Shown here: positions 1 through 7,514 of the stretch, piece after piece
Numbering within the stretch: the stretch's first letter is position 1
Layout of the letters: every line of letters begins with the position of its first letter
Source of the DNA: an uncultured Duodenibacillus sp.
GTDB taxonomy: Bacteria > Pseudomonadota > Gammaproteobacteria > Burkholderiales > Burkholderiaceae_F
NCBI GenBank assembly: GCA_944388865.1
Contig: CALXKM010000019.1
Span: 1 to 48,126 of the forward strand
Reading direction: 5' to 3'
DNA: 48,126 nt
Position numbers and translations under genes: made by a program
Notes under the pieces: generated by a model
Seen by the model: the letters and a program-made list of their open reading frames with translations, nothing else
Databases searched by the model: none
Told to the model about the DNA's origin: nothing

Positions 1-169
1 TGCGGCCGTCGGAGTCGCCGGATACAGGAGTGCTGCCAAGCTCAAAGCGGCGATGCCCGCCAAGAGTACGCAAAGCAACTGTCAGAAGACCTTTGGCGGC
101 CCATCGGCGAATAGTGCTGGCAGAAACGCCGTATTGTCGGGCAACGACTCCAATCGAGCAAAGTGTCAT
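1..169 (-). CDS. IS607-family serine recombinase TnpA, N-terminal fragment (cut by window edge)
   Basis: The first 56 codons are visible. The translation begins MTLCSIGVVARQYGVSAST, continues with an I-R-R-W-A-A-K-G-L-L turn and then L-G-G-H-R-R-F-E. This is the MerR-like winged helix-turn-helix that opens IS607 transposases, in which an HTH precedes a serine-recombinase catalytic domain; the G-G-H-R-R-[FY] wing is diagnostic of this HTH class. A GGAGGT ribosome-binding site lies at 174-179, five or so bases before the ATG at 169. The catalytic domain is beyond the window edge, so a MerR-type regulator cannot be fully excluded, but the insertion into a porin gene favours the transposase. Confidence 0.7.
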   Translation of the reverse strand, partial: MTLCSIGVVARQYGVSASTIRRWAAKGLLTVALRTLGGHRRFELGSTPVSGDSDGR

Positions 170-294
170 AGCTACCTCCAATGGGTTGTTGTCCTTGCTT
201 CTCGATCCTCCTATTCGTTCTCAACGATGAGTTTACCGAGCCCTTTTCCTAAGGTTATGACAAATTTGTTCGTTTTTTTTGTCGACTAGTTAAA
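1..294 (-). mobile_element. 5' end of an IS607-family insertion sequence (runs off the window)
   Basis: The segment holds the start of an IS607-type transposase gene reading out of the window. Its upstream end meets the porin gene at about position 294, where porin similarity stops abruptly after the motif G-I-K-G. IS607 elements have no conventional terminal inverted repeats and use a serine recombinase that favours GG dinucleotides; the porin strand reads AAGGGT at the junction, which is compatible. The other end and any tnpB lie outside the window, so element length and completeness are unknown. The boundary is inferred from loss of porin similarity only. Confidence 0.65.
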
Positions 295-473
295 CCCTTG
301 ATGCCCCAGAAGGAAGCAGAAGCGCCGCCGCTTCGCATGGAGGTGTCGACGTCGCCGCCCTGGTGGTTGACGGCAATGTAGGTATCAAACGTACCGTAGA
401 GTTCAACTTCTGCAGCGGTTGCACCGCAAGCCATGGCGGAAAGGCAGGCCAGTGCCACTAAACTTTTTCTCAT
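255..473 (-). pseudogene. Truncated outer-membrane porin (N-terminal fragment)
   Basis: The product starts MRKSLVALACLSAMACGATA, a classical Sec signal peptide cut after A-T-A-A, then V-E-L-Y-G-T-F-D-T-Y-I, the first beta strand of the Neisseria/Burkholderia general porin family. The 'A-S-F-W-G-I-K-G' stretch is the second conserved block, normally followed by the rest of a 350-400-residue 16-strand barrel. Here it runs into an unrelated tail T-S-R-Q-K-K-R and a stop, giving 72 residues in total. The cause is almost certainly the adjacent IS607-type insertion. A GGAG ribosome-binding site precedes the ATG at 473. The fragment cannot form a barrel; the rest of the gene is not in the window. 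Confidence 0.8.
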
Positions 474-738
474 TTTCAACTCTCCTTTGTTGCTGAAGCG
501 AGAAGCCCCAGCAGGGCCTAATTTTTTGATCAATGCTCTGATCTTATGGTTGAGCGTTCGAACAAAGTGTTGGCTACTAGACAGTCGGCTGTGACACTTT
601 AAATTTTTACGGGTAATCCCGAAGTCAAAGCGTGACGTCTCTGGCAACGCCTCTATTGGTCGACATCGCCAATAGAGCATGAACGGGCGGAGCGTCGGCT
701 AAAATTGCGCTCGCAAAAACATTGAGGAACAACAAGCT

Positions 739-1221
739 TTGAACACCACCATTCGCAACAAACGCGCCCTGCATGATTACACCGTTGAGGAGCGCTTTGA
801 AGCCGGCCTTGTTTTAAGAGGTTGGGAAGCCAAAAGCGTTCGCGCCGGTCGCGCGACCATTAATCTGGCGCATGTCTACATTCGCGACGGCGAACTGTAT
901 CTGTGCAATTCGAGCTTTACGCCCACCGATCAGACCTGTACGCATGAGCACCCGGAAATGACGCGCACGCGCAAAGTTCTCATGCACAAAAAGGAGATCG
1001 AACGGCTTATCGGCAAAGTTGAGCGAGCAGGATATGCTTTGGTGCCCCTTGATCTGCATTTCTCGCGCGGCCGAGTCAAAATGCAGCTTGCTCTTGCCAA
1101 AGGCAAGCGTGAATTTGAAAAGCGCGCCGACGAGAGCAAAAAGGAATGGAAGCGCCAGCAGGAACGTTTGATGAAAAACGACATGACCCGCGGCAAGCCA
1201 CGGCAAAACTACAAGGACTAG
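739..1221 (+). CDS. smpB: SsrA-binding protein SmpB
   Basis: SmpB binds tmRNA and delivers it to ribosomes stalled on broken messages (trans-translation). The 160-residue product matches the family along its whole length: N-K-R-A-L-H-D-Y followed by F-E-A-G-L-V-L-R-G-W-E-A-K-S-V-R-A-G, the T-R-T-R-K-V-L-M block, and a basic tail (residues ~128-160) that is disordered until it enters the mRNA channel. The start appears to be TTG at 739, with GAGG at 724-727 as ribosome-binding site; no ATG lies close enough to replace it. The Nudix gene begins 5 bases after the stop, so the two probably share a message. Confidence 0.95.
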   Translation: MNTTIRNKRALHDYTVEERFEAGLVLRGWEAKSVRAGRATINLAHVYIRDGELYLCNSSFTPTDQTCTHEHPEMTRTRKVLMHKKEIERLIGKVERAGYALVPLDLHFSRGRVKMQLALAKGKREFEKRADESKKEWKRQQERLMKNDMTRGKPRQNYKD

Positions 1222-1226
1222 ACAAG

Positions 1227-1814
1227 ATGCTCGAATCGATCCCTGAAGATCAGCAGCTCAAGGAGGACGTCCTTTTTGAAGAGGATGTCTACATCGGAAA
1301 ACTTCTTCACGTCATGCGCCGCACGGTGCAGTTGCCAAACGGGCGCACGACGACGCGCGAGATGATCCACCACCCCGGGGCGGCAGCCATGGTGGTGATC
1401 GACAGCGAAAACCGCGTGGTTTTCGAGCGCCAGTGGCGCTCGCCGATGGATGCTGCCTTCTGGGAGATTCCTGCCGGAAAGATCGACCCGGGCGAAGCTC
1501 CTTTTGAGACGGCCAGACGCGAACTTCTGGAAGAAACCGGCATGACGGCCTCCAAGTGGGTGGAGCTTGGCACCATTCACAATGCCATCGGCTACAGCGA
1601 CGAGCGCATTGTGATTTATCTTGCGCAGGGCACGATCGTTGGCGGCGCCCGAGAGCTCGACGACAACGAATTCATTGACGTGCACAAGATTCCCTTTGAG
1701 GAGGCTCTTGCCATGACGCGCGACGGGCGCATCACGGACGTTAAAACCATCATTGGGCTCAACTGGGCCGAGCAGCATCTGCTGGGCAAGCTCGCGCAGG
1801 CCAAAGAACTTTAA
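1227..1814 (+). CDS. Nudix hydrolase, ADP-ribose pyrophosphatase type
   Basis: This 195-residue protein carries a complete Nudix box at residues 84-106 (G-K-I-D-P-G-E ... R-R-E-L-L-E-E-T-G-M), the Mg-binding signature that hydrolyses nucleoside diphosphates linked to another moiety. The upstream R-Q-W-R-S-P and W-E-I-P-A-G patterns are those of the NudF/ADP-ribose pyrophosphatase subgroup, which cleaves ADP-ribose to AMP and ribose 5-phosphate. The ATG at 1227 is chosen because it follows the smpB stop by 5 bases with AGGA at 1213-1216; an in-frame upstream extension would lie wholly inside smpB. Substrate specificity within the subgroup cannot be read from sequence alone. Confidence 0.88.
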   Translation: MLESIPEDQQLKEDVLFEEDVYIGKLLHVMRRTVQLPNGRTTTREMIHHPGAAAMVVIDSENRVVFERQWRSPMDAAFWEIPAGKIDPGEAPFETARRELLEETGMTASKWVELGTIHNAIGYSDERIVIYLAQGTIVGGARELDDNEFIDVHKIPFEEALAMTRDGRITDVKTIIGLNWAEQHLLGKLAQAKEL

Positions 1815-1833
1815 GGCCAGCAGGCAAGAAAAA

Positions 1834-1864
1834 CCGCCCGAAGCATAAAGCTATTTTCGGGCGG
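1834..1864. terminator. Bidirectional terminator between Nudix gene and bamD
   Basis: A perfect 9-bp stem, CCGCCCGAA with TTCGGGCGG, lies between the convergent Nudix and bamD genes. It is flanked on the left by GAAAAA, which gives a U-tract for minus-strand transcription, so it best serves bamD. Confidence 0.75.
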
Positions 1865-1904
1865 CTGATGGCTGGATGCAAAAGCTCAGGCAAGAAGGAT
1901 TTTC

Positions 1905-2681
1905 TTAATTGCTGCTTGTCTGCGCGGGCTTATTCATTTCGATGATGCGCCGCGTATCGGCCTCAAGATCAAACATGCCGAGCTCGCGATAGCTGTCGGC
2001 AATGAGTTCGAGCGCCTCATCGCGCATGGGCGTCTGCTGGAAGTCGGTCAAGACGACTTTTGCGCGGTTGATGCAGGCGATGTAGGCCTTGCGGTCAAAG
2101 TAAAAGCGCGCTGTCGAAATTTCATGACGAGCGCCGGCAAGCACTAGTTCGTGCATGCGGCGGCGGGCTTCCGGAGCGTAGCGCGAGTCAGGATAGCGGC
2201 CGGCGAGTTCCTTGAAAATGTCAAAGGCGTCGCGCGCGGCCTGCGCATCGCGATCGGCGATGTCCTGACGCGTAAACGAGCTGTACCAGCTGTCGCGCTC
2301 GTTGAGCGTGGCAAGCGCCTTGAGGTAGAGCGCGTAGTCGCTGTTGGGATGGTTGGGATAGGCGCGCAGGAAGCGATCGAGCGTCTGAACGGCCGTGGGC
2401 GCTTCGTCGTCTTTGTAGTAGACGTAGGCCAGATCAATCTGCGCTTGCTGCGCGTACGTGCCGAAGGGGTAGCGGGCTTCAAGCTTGGTATAGTAGTCCC
2501 TTGCAACTTCCCAATTGGAATCGCTCATGGCGGCGCGGGCTTCGGTGTAGAGCTGATTGGCCGTCCAGTCACGGGTGGGATCGATTTCGATGCTCTCGAG
2601 CCAGGAGCAGCCGGCCGTCATGGCAATGGCTGCTGCAGCAGCTGCGAACCTGGCCGGCCGCAACATGGTTTTTAAGTTCAT
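1905..2681 (-). CDS. bamD: Outer membrane assembly lipoprotein BamD
   Basis: BamD is the essential lipoprotein of the BAM complex that folds beta-barrel proteins into the outer membrane. The 258-residue product has a lipoprotein signal peptide with lipobox T-A-G-C (Cys25), then TPR repeats: A-N-Q-L-Y-T-E-A-R-A-A (about 41-51), Y-P-F-G-T-Y-A-Q-Q-A-Q-I-D-L-A-Y (about 71-86) and Y-P-N-H-P-N (about 108-113) are hallmark BamD (YfiO/ComL) blocks. It is transcribed away from rluD, as in E. coli, where bamD, rluD and pgeF also neighbour each other. Its start codon overlaps that of rluD on the other strand; a TATAAT-like -10 lies inside the first rluD codons. Confidence 0.95.
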   Translation of the reverse strand: MNLKTMLRPARFAAAAAAIAMTAGCSWLESIEIDPTRDWTANQLYTEARAAMSDSNWEVARDYYTKLEARYPFGTYAQQAQIDLAYVYYKDDEAPTAVQTLDRFLRAYPNHPNSDYALYLKALATLNERDSWYSSFTRQDIADRDAQAARDAFDIFKELAGRYPDSRYAPEARRRMHELVLAGARHEISTARFYFDRKAYIACINRAKVVLTDFQQTPMRDEALELIADSYRELGMFDLEADTRRIIEMNKPAQTSSN

Positions 2682-3759
2682 GGCAACAATAAAAAATAAG
2701 AATTTGGGCGATTATATCGTTGAAAACGATCAGCAAACGCAGCAGGCGTTCTTTGAAGATGATGCTGATGATACAGGACGCAGCGAGCACTTTGAACTCG
2801 ATTGGTCGCAGAGCTCGGAGCGGCTCGACAAGGTGCTCGCGCGCCTGATGCCTTCGGTGAGCCGTGCGCGAATCCAGAAGTGGATTGAAGACGGGGCGGT
2901 TTCGGTCAATGCAGCAAAGGCCGACAGCGTCAGACTCAAAGTGGCCGGGGGCGACGTCATTGACCTCGTCAAGCTCCCCTCGCCCGAGGAAAACGCCTAT
3001 GCGCCCGAAGATGGAATCGTCTTTGACGTGGTCTACGAAGACGAGGCCGTCATCATCATCAATAAGCCTGCCGGTCTGGTCGTGCATCCGGCCGCTGGCC
3101 ACTGGTCGGGCACGCTTTTAAACGGGCTGCTCTATCGCTATCCGGAACTTGCGCGCGTGCCGCGCGCTGGGATCGTGCATCGACTCGATAAGGAAACATC
3201 AGGCTTGATGGTGGTGGCGAGAACAGAGTCGGCGCAAACCGATCTGGTGCGCCAGCTGCAGGCGCGCACTGTTGGGCGCGAGTATTGGGCGCTTGTGCTC
3301 GGACTTGCCCCTGAGGCGGGGTTTGTTGACCGCTCCATCGGGCGAGATCCCCGCAATCCCTTGAAGTTTTGCTGTCGCGGCGGGCAGGGAAGCAAGCCTG
3401 CGATGACGCACTGCCGGCTGGTGGACGTTGCGCAGGCCGCAGGCCGCACCATCAGCTGGGTGGCGTGTCGGCTTGAAACCGGCCGCACCCATCAGATACG
3501 CGTACATTTAACGACCGTGGGGCTTCCGCTTTTGGGCGATCCCCTCTATCGAACCAACGCCTCCAAGCTTCCGCAGGAGGCTGGGCTTGCGGCGCAGTTT
3601 TCACGTCAGGCGCTGCATGCCAGCCGTCTGCGGCTCAGACACCCGGAAACGGGAGACGAGCAGGAGTGGTTCGTGCCGCCGCCGCAAGATATGTACGAAG
3701 TAATGGATGAGCTTGGCTTTGGGCCGCTGGATGAACCCACAGCCGTATTCGAACAATAA
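2680..3759 (+). CDS. rluD: 23S rRNA pseudouridine synthase RluD
   Basis: RluD converts U1911, U1915 and U1917 of helix 69 in 23S rRNA to pseudouridine. Domains: an acidic N-terminal stretch, an S4-like RNA-binding domain (R-L-D-K-V-L-A-R-L ... S-R-A-R-I-Q-K-W-I, about 48-70), then the RsuA/RluD catalytic domain with H-R-L-D-K-E-T-S-G (catalytic Asp170) and the G-R-T-H-Q-I-R-V-H block. With the ATG at 2680 the protein is 359 residues. That ATG overlaps the bamD start codon on the other strand and lacks a good ribosome-binding site, so a start at TTG 2704 or further in is possible. The order bamD/rluD/pgeF matches E. coli. Confidence 0.93.
   Translation: MATIKNKNLGDYIVENDQQTQQAFFEDDADDTGRSEHFELDWSQSSERLDKVLARLMPSVSRARIQKWIEDGAVSVNAAKADSVRLKVAGGDVIDLVKLPSPEENAYAPEDGIVFDVVYEDEAVIIINKPAGLVVHPAAGHWSGTLLNGLLYRYPELARVPRAGIVHRLDKETSGLMVVARTESAQTDLVRQLQARTVGREYWALVLGLAPEAGFVDRSIGRDPRNPLKFCCRGGQGSKPAMTHCRLVDVAQAAGRTISWVACRLETGRTHQIRVHLTTVGLPLLGDPLYRTNASKLPQEAGLAAQFSRQALHASRLRLRHPETGDEQEWFVPPPQDMYEVMDELGFGPLDEPTAVFEQ
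2711..2730 (-). promoter_or_regulatory. Putative bamD promoter element and dyad
   Basis: On the minus strand a TATAAT hexamer (2712-2717) lies about 30 bases before the bamD ATG. Overlapping it is a perfect dyad, ATCGTT-N3-AACGAT (2716-2730). No good -35 at 16-18 bases is visible, so a regulator or extended contact may be needed. The sites sit within codons 11-17 of rluD if that gene starts at 2680. Confidence 0.4.
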
Positions 3760-3878
3760 GAACGGTCGTCGAATCCCCGGGGAGCTTTGGACTTTTTGTC
3801 CGTTAAGAGCGAAAGGTTTTCAAAAGAAGAGCCGGGTGTTTTCGTCGACCTCAAACACGAAGAAGTGAGAAACATCAA

Positions 3879-4664
3879 ATGTCGATGGTCAAAAGTGAAC
3901 TTGGGTGCCTTGCTCCCGATCTGGGAAGCAGGATTGGGGCTTTCTTTACCGAACGCGAGGGCGGCGTTTCTTCCGGCCCCTGGGGCGGCGTTGATGGCAT
4001 CATGGGACTTAACGTCGGCAGCCGCGTGGGCGACAACGCGGCCTGCGTGCGCATGAACCGCTCAATCGTGGCGCAGCTCACGCCTTCGGCTCCGCGCTGG
4101 ATGACGCAGGTGCACGGCACTCGTGTGGTTCTAGCCGATGAGGTCGCCGACGAGGCGCTTGAGGCCGATGCGCAGATCACGACGACGCCCGGCGTTGTCT
4201 GCACGGTGCAGGTGGCCGACTGCCTGCCGGTTTTGATTGCCGATGAAAGGGGACGCGTTGCAGCAGCCGTGCACGCCGGTTGGCGAAGCCTGGCTGCGGG
4301 CATTGTCGAGAAGACCGTCGAAGCCATGCGCCAAAAGTGCGCGGGTGAAGAACTGACTCTTGCCGCCTGGCTTGGGCCTCGCATCGGCTTTGACGATTTT
4401 GAAACGGGCTCTGAGGTGGTTGAGGCTTTTGAAGCGCATTTTGGAAAAGCGCCCGAATGCGTCAGAAAAGGCAGCGACGGCAAGTTTTTTGTCGATCTTG
4501 CAGGCTTTGCAAAAATTGCGCTCGAACGCACGGGCGTGACCAAGGTCAAGGACTGCGGCTTGTCGACAGTTTCTGATGCAGTGCGCTTTTACAGCTATCG
4601 GCGCGACGGCGAACACACCGGCCGGCACGCGGCGCTCATTTGGATTAAGCCCGAGGAGGTTTGA
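3879..4664 (+). CDS. pgeF: PgeF/YfiH family peptidoglycan editing factor (multicopper-like purine nucleoside enzyme fold)
   Basis: This 261-residue protein belongs to the YfiH/LACC1 family. E. coli PgeF removes wrong amino acids from UDP-MurNAc precursors, and relatives act as purine nucleoside phosphorylase/adenosine deaminase enzymes. The zinc/active-site triad is visible as His79 (T-Q-V-H-G), Cys115 (V-A-D-C-L-P-V) and His132 (V-H-A-G-W-R). R-F-Y-S-Y-R-R-D-G near the C-terminus is the second family hallmark. It lies 119 bases after rluD and 3 bases before rimO, so cotranscription with rimO is likely. The ATG at 3879 is followed by another at 3885; the upstream purine-rich sequence is only a weak ribosome-binding site. 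Confidence 0.88.
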   Translation: MSMVKSELGCLAPDLGSRIGAFFTEREGGVSSGPWGGVDGIMGLNVGSRVGDNAACVRMNRSIVAQLTPSAPRWMTQVHGTRVVLADEVADEALEADAQITTTPGVVCTVQVADCLPVLIADERGRVAAAVHAGWRSLAAGIVEKTVEAMRQKCAGEELTLAAWLGPRIGFDDFETGSEVVEAFEAHFGKAPECVRKGSDGKFFVDLAGFAKIALERTGVTKVKDCGLSTVSDAVRFYSYRRDGEHTGRHAALIWIKPEEV

Positions 4665-4667
4665 GCT

Positions 4668-6026
4668 ATGTCTGAGCAAGCCAATCGCACGCGGCCTCGC
4701 ATCGGGCGGGTCGGCTTTGTTAGTCTGGGCTGTCCCAAGGCGCTCGTTGATACCGAGCGCATCGTCACAGAACTTAGAGCAGAGGGATACATCATTGCGG
4801 CTGACTACAAAGAGGCCGATTTGGTGATCGTCAACACCTGCGCCTTCATTGACGCAGCGGTGGCCGAAAGTCTGGAGGCAATTGCCGAGGCCATGCGTGA
4901 AAACGGCCGCGTGATCGTCACGGGATGCCTGGGCGGCAAGAAAAATGCCGACGGCACCAACTGGGTCAAGCAGCGCGTGCCGCAGGTGATCGGCGTCACA
5001 GGACCCGACAGCCTCAAGGAAACGCTTGATTTGGTGCATGCGCATTTGCCGCGCGCGCATGAGCCTTTCGATGAACTGGTGCCTGCGGCAGGGTTAAAGC
5101 TTACGCCCGCGCATTACGCCTATCTCAAGATCAGCGAGGGATGCGCGCATCACTGCACGTTTTGCATTATTCCCGATCTCAGAGGCAAGCTCGTGAGCCG
5201 TCCGGTTGGAAGCGTTCTGCGCGAGGCCGAAAATTTGGTCAAGGGCGGCGTTAAGGAGCTTTTGGTCATCAGTCAGGATACGGGAGCCTATGGGCTTGAC
5301 ATGCGCTATCGTACGGGTTTTGTCGACGGCCGTCCGGTCAAGACGCGTCTGCTTGAGCTCGCCCGCGAGCTGGGCAGGCTTGATGCCTGGGTGAGGCTTC
5401 ATTACGTCTATCCCTATCCGTCAATCGATGAGGTGGTCGAGCTGATGGCCCAGGGGCTGATTTTGCCCTACCTTGACGTGCCGTTTCAGCATGCGCATCC
5501 ACGCGTGCTCAAGGCTATGAAAAGACCTGCGAGTGCAGAAAAAAATCTCGAGCGCATACAAGCTTGGCGAAAGATTTGCCCCAACATTACGATACGTTCG
5601 ACTTTCATTGCGGGCTTTCCCGGCGAGACTGAAGAAGAGTTCGAATATTTGCTCGACTTTCTGCGCGAAGCCAGACTCGATCGCGTCGGCTGCTTTGCCT
5701 ATAGTCCGGTTGAAGGGGCGCAGGCCAATGCTCTGCCCGGTCAGCTTCCTGACGAAGTCCGCGAAGAAAGACGCAAGCGCTTCATGCAGGTGCAAGCCGC
5801 GATCTCAGCCGATATCCTTAAAGGGAAAATCGGCACGACGCAGCGCGTCATCATTGATGAGCCCGAGGATGAAGACGGCGTGGCCGTCGGCCGCACGACG
5901 GCCGATGCTCCGGATATTGACGGCGTGATTTACGTCACAACGGACAAGCCTCTGAAGCCGGGCGACTTCGTTGATGTGCTTGTCACCGACAGCGAGGAGC
6001 ACGATCTTATTGGTCGTGCTCTCTAG
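4668..6026 (+). CDS. rimO: Ribosomal protein S12 methylthiotransferase RimO
   Basis: RimO is a radical-SAM enzyme that methylthiolates the conserved Asp of ribosomal protein S12. The 452-residue product shows the three cysteines of the auxiliary 4Fe-4S cluster (Cys22 in L-G-C-P-K, Cys58 in N-T-C-A-F, Cys87 in T-G-C-L-G). It also has the radical-SAM motif C-A-H-H-C-T-F-C (Cys159, 163, 166), Y-P-Y-P and P-F-Q-H-A radical-SAM-core blocks, and a C-terminal TRAM domain ending in H-D-L-I-G. The L-G-C-P-K and S-R-P-V signatures separate RimO from MiaB. The start ATG follows a GAGGAGGT ribosome-binding site overlapping the pgeF end. Confidence 0.95.
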   Translation: MSEQANRTRPRIGRVGFVSLGCPKALVDTERIVTELRAEGYIIAADYKEADLVIVNTCAFIDAAVAESLEAIAEAMRENGRVIVTGCLGGKKNADGTNWVKQRVPQVIGVTGPDSLKETLDLVHAHLPRAHEPFDELVPAAGLKLTPAHYAYLKISEGCAHHCTFCIIPDLRGKLVSRPVGSVLREAENLVKGGVKELLVISQDTGAYGLDMRYRTGFVDGRPVKTRLLELARELGRLDAWVRLHYVYPYPSIDEVVELMAQGLILPYLDVPFQHAHPRVLKAMKRPASAEKNLERIQAWRKICPNITIRSTFIAGFPGETEEEFEYLLDFLREARLDRVGCFAYSPVEGAQANALPGQLPDEVREERRKRFMQVQAAISADILKGKIGTTQRVIIDEPEDEDGVAVGRTTADAPDIDGVIYVTTDKPLKPGDFVDVLVTDSEEHDLIGRAL

Positions 6027-6126
6027 AGCGTTGCCTATAGGTACAAGGCTTGTTAAGCGCGCTGCTGCAAAAGTCTTGTTTTTTTGTCTTCCCTGACTTG
6101 ACTCATAAGCTGGTCCTGGGTTTATA

Positions 6127-6171
6127 AGCCTCGTCTTGACAGCTGTCAAAAGCTGCGCGGCGGGGCTTTTT
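6127..6171 (+). terminator. Rho-independent terminator after rimO
   Basis: AGCCTCGTC (6127-6135) pairs with GGCGGGGCT (6159-6167) over nine positions including G-U pairs, followed by a run of T. The loop contains a second palindrome, TTGACAGCTGTCAA. It closes the rimO transcription unit. Confidence 0.75.
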
Positions 6172-6381
6172 CGTGGAAGCACTTGAAAAAATCGGAATCG
6201 GATTTCCTCAAAAAATCTGTTGAGTGAATCAGACGCGAGACTATGTGCCTGTCAACTCGTTCAGTCAATCAGAGTGCAAAAACCGTCAACTTTTTTCAGA
6301 CAACGCAAAATGGAATGAAAATGCAAGTGCACTTTGAATTTTATTCAAACTAAGCGTGTAATTTTATTTAACGCAGAGTCG
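6172..6381. other. Non-coding AT-rich spacer, nothing recognised
   Basis: This 210-base stretch between the rimO terminator and the IS remnant contains no open frame of coding character, no clear promoter and no repeat that I can recognise. Confidence 0.5.
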
Positions 6382-7197
6382 ATGATCTGCAGACATCATC
6401 CTGTCGAAATCAAGACCACTGAGCATCCGCAAGTCGGCATGACCAAGGCGTTTGTCAACATAAAGGGCGATAAGGTCAAGCGCGGCAATGGGGCGCTCAT
6501 CTGCATGACGCAAGAGCCTCGCTACCTCGCAAGCGATGTGGTCGCCCACAGCATTTGGGATATTTGACCACTTCGTTTGTCCAAGACTGCAAAAACTTCC
6601 AACTGCGCCGTTTTTTCGGCTCTTTGCTCTCGTCTGAGTGATTGGCTTCGCGTCTACTCTGCGGGCTGTTCGCGGCCTGCTCTCGCGTACCGTCCCTGTT
6701 TGCGGTCTCTGCTCAGCCCCCCTGCAAAGCGCCGAGCGGATTATTTTGTTGTTTTTGTTTCTGTCTTGATCAGCCTGCACTGTGTAGCCGCAATGCTGAC
6801 ACTGAAATTGATCGCCCTTGCGGTTGTCTCTTGACGTATGCCCGCACTCCGGACAGTGCTGCGAAGAGTACGCCGCCGGCACGAACACCACCTGCACGCC
6901 CGCACAGGCCGTCTAAAAGAGCAGCCGCTCCTTGATCGTCCCGCGCACCCATTTGCTCAGCATATTGCGCACTTGCTTGCTGTACTTGCCGCCCATCACA
7001 AAGCGATGCGACAAGTCTTCGAGCACGTACGCCTGCGCAGGGATTTGCCTGAGCATTCGGGTGATTGCCTCATTGACGATGTTTTTGATTTCCACCTGCA
7101 TTGGGCTTGTTTCCTGCTCAAATAAAAAACGTCGGATTTTTTCGAAAACCGAAATGCTCCAGAGCCTCATTTTTGTCTCTTGCGTGCGAACACGTTG
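6364..7197 (-). pseudogene. Decayed TnpB (IS200/IS605/IS607 accessory RNA-guided nuclease family), C-terminal half
   Basis: Reading on the minus strand, the frame opens after a stop at 7198-7200. It contains V-L-E-D-L-S-H-R-F, the RuvC-II glutamate region. A TAG stop at 6913-6915 interrupts the frame, which then continues with V-F-V-P-A-A-Y-S-S-Q-H-C-P-E-C-G-H and C-Q-H-C-G-Y, the TnpB zinc finger. Next comes A-D-Q-D-R-N-K-N-N, the RuvC-III aspartate region. The N-terminal half with RuvC-I is missing. TnpB proteins are about 370-450 residues, so this is a dead remnant with both truncation and a nonsense codon. Where the original C-terminus lay is unclear; the frame stays open to 6364. It is separate from the TnpA at the window start. 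Confidence 0.75.
6382..6567 (+). CDS. Small unassigned open frame (61 codons), possibly a gene fragment
   Basis: The frame from ATG 6382 encodes a 61-residue polypeptide with the look of a real protein (V-E-I-K-T-T-E-H-P-Q, then K-A-F-V-N-I-K-G-D-K-V-K-R-G-N-G-A-L). Its third codon positions are strongly G/C-rich like true genes of this window, unlike the antisense frames around it. No ribosome-binding site is visible, and it overlaps the 3' end of the decayed TnpB frame on the other strand. I do not recognise a family. It could be a leftover exon-like fragment of a gene interrupted by the insertion, or chance. Confidence 0.25.
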   Translation: MICRHHPVEIKTTEHPQVGMTKAFVNIKGDKVKRGNGALICMTQEPRYLASDVVAHSIWDI

Positions 7198-7202
7198 CTA
7201 GT

Positions 7203-7271
7203 AGGCCAAGAATGAAAAAATGTGCAGAATATTGGCCTGCATTCAAAAGTGTTGGCCTAAATTCATAAGGG
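7203..7271. repeat. TTGGCCT repeats: a dyad and a tandem 20-bp direct repeat
   Basis: TTGGCCT occurs on the plus strand at 7232-7238 and 7252-7258 as the start of two adjacent 20-base units (TTGGCCT-nn-ATTCA-n-AAG-n-G, 16 of 20 identical). Its complement AGGCCAA occurs at 7203-7209, forming a dyad with the first copy, and again at 7385-7391. The block begins where the TnpB remnant ends, so it may be the end of the old element; it could equally be a regulator-binding site of the downstream cytochrome gene. Confidence 0.5.
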
Positions 7272-7316
7272 ATTACCCTGAACGCTTGCCGCAGAGGGAA
7301 TGCTCAGGGATGGGCA

Positions 7317-7374
7317 TTAAGCTGAGCTTAACCGGCTTAAATCAAGGCTTAAGACGAGCTTAAGCAAGTTGACA
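7317..7374 (+). promoter_or_regulatory. Phased GCTTAA array and -35-like TTGACA upstream of the octahaem cytochrome gene
   Basis: GCTTAA occurs four times in the same orientation at 7326, 7335, 7347 and 7358, with an inverted copy TTAAGC at 7317. Start-to-start distances are 9, 12 and 11 bases, roughly one helical turn, the pattern of direct-repeat sites for OmpR/PhoB-type response regulators. A TTGACA hexamer follows at 7369-7374, but no good -10 lies 16-18 bases downstream, as expected for an activator-dependent promoter. The regulator is not identified. Confidence 0.45.
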
Positions 7375-7514
7375 TGTTCTCTCTAGGCCAAGAGCTGAAT
7401 TTTGTCGTCGTTTCCGAAAGAAGATGACTTATGGAACAATCACACACTAAGCGAGCCTGAACGCGCAATCCCCAAGCGTCAAAACACACAACAGGCCGCT
7501 CATAGGAGAAGAAG

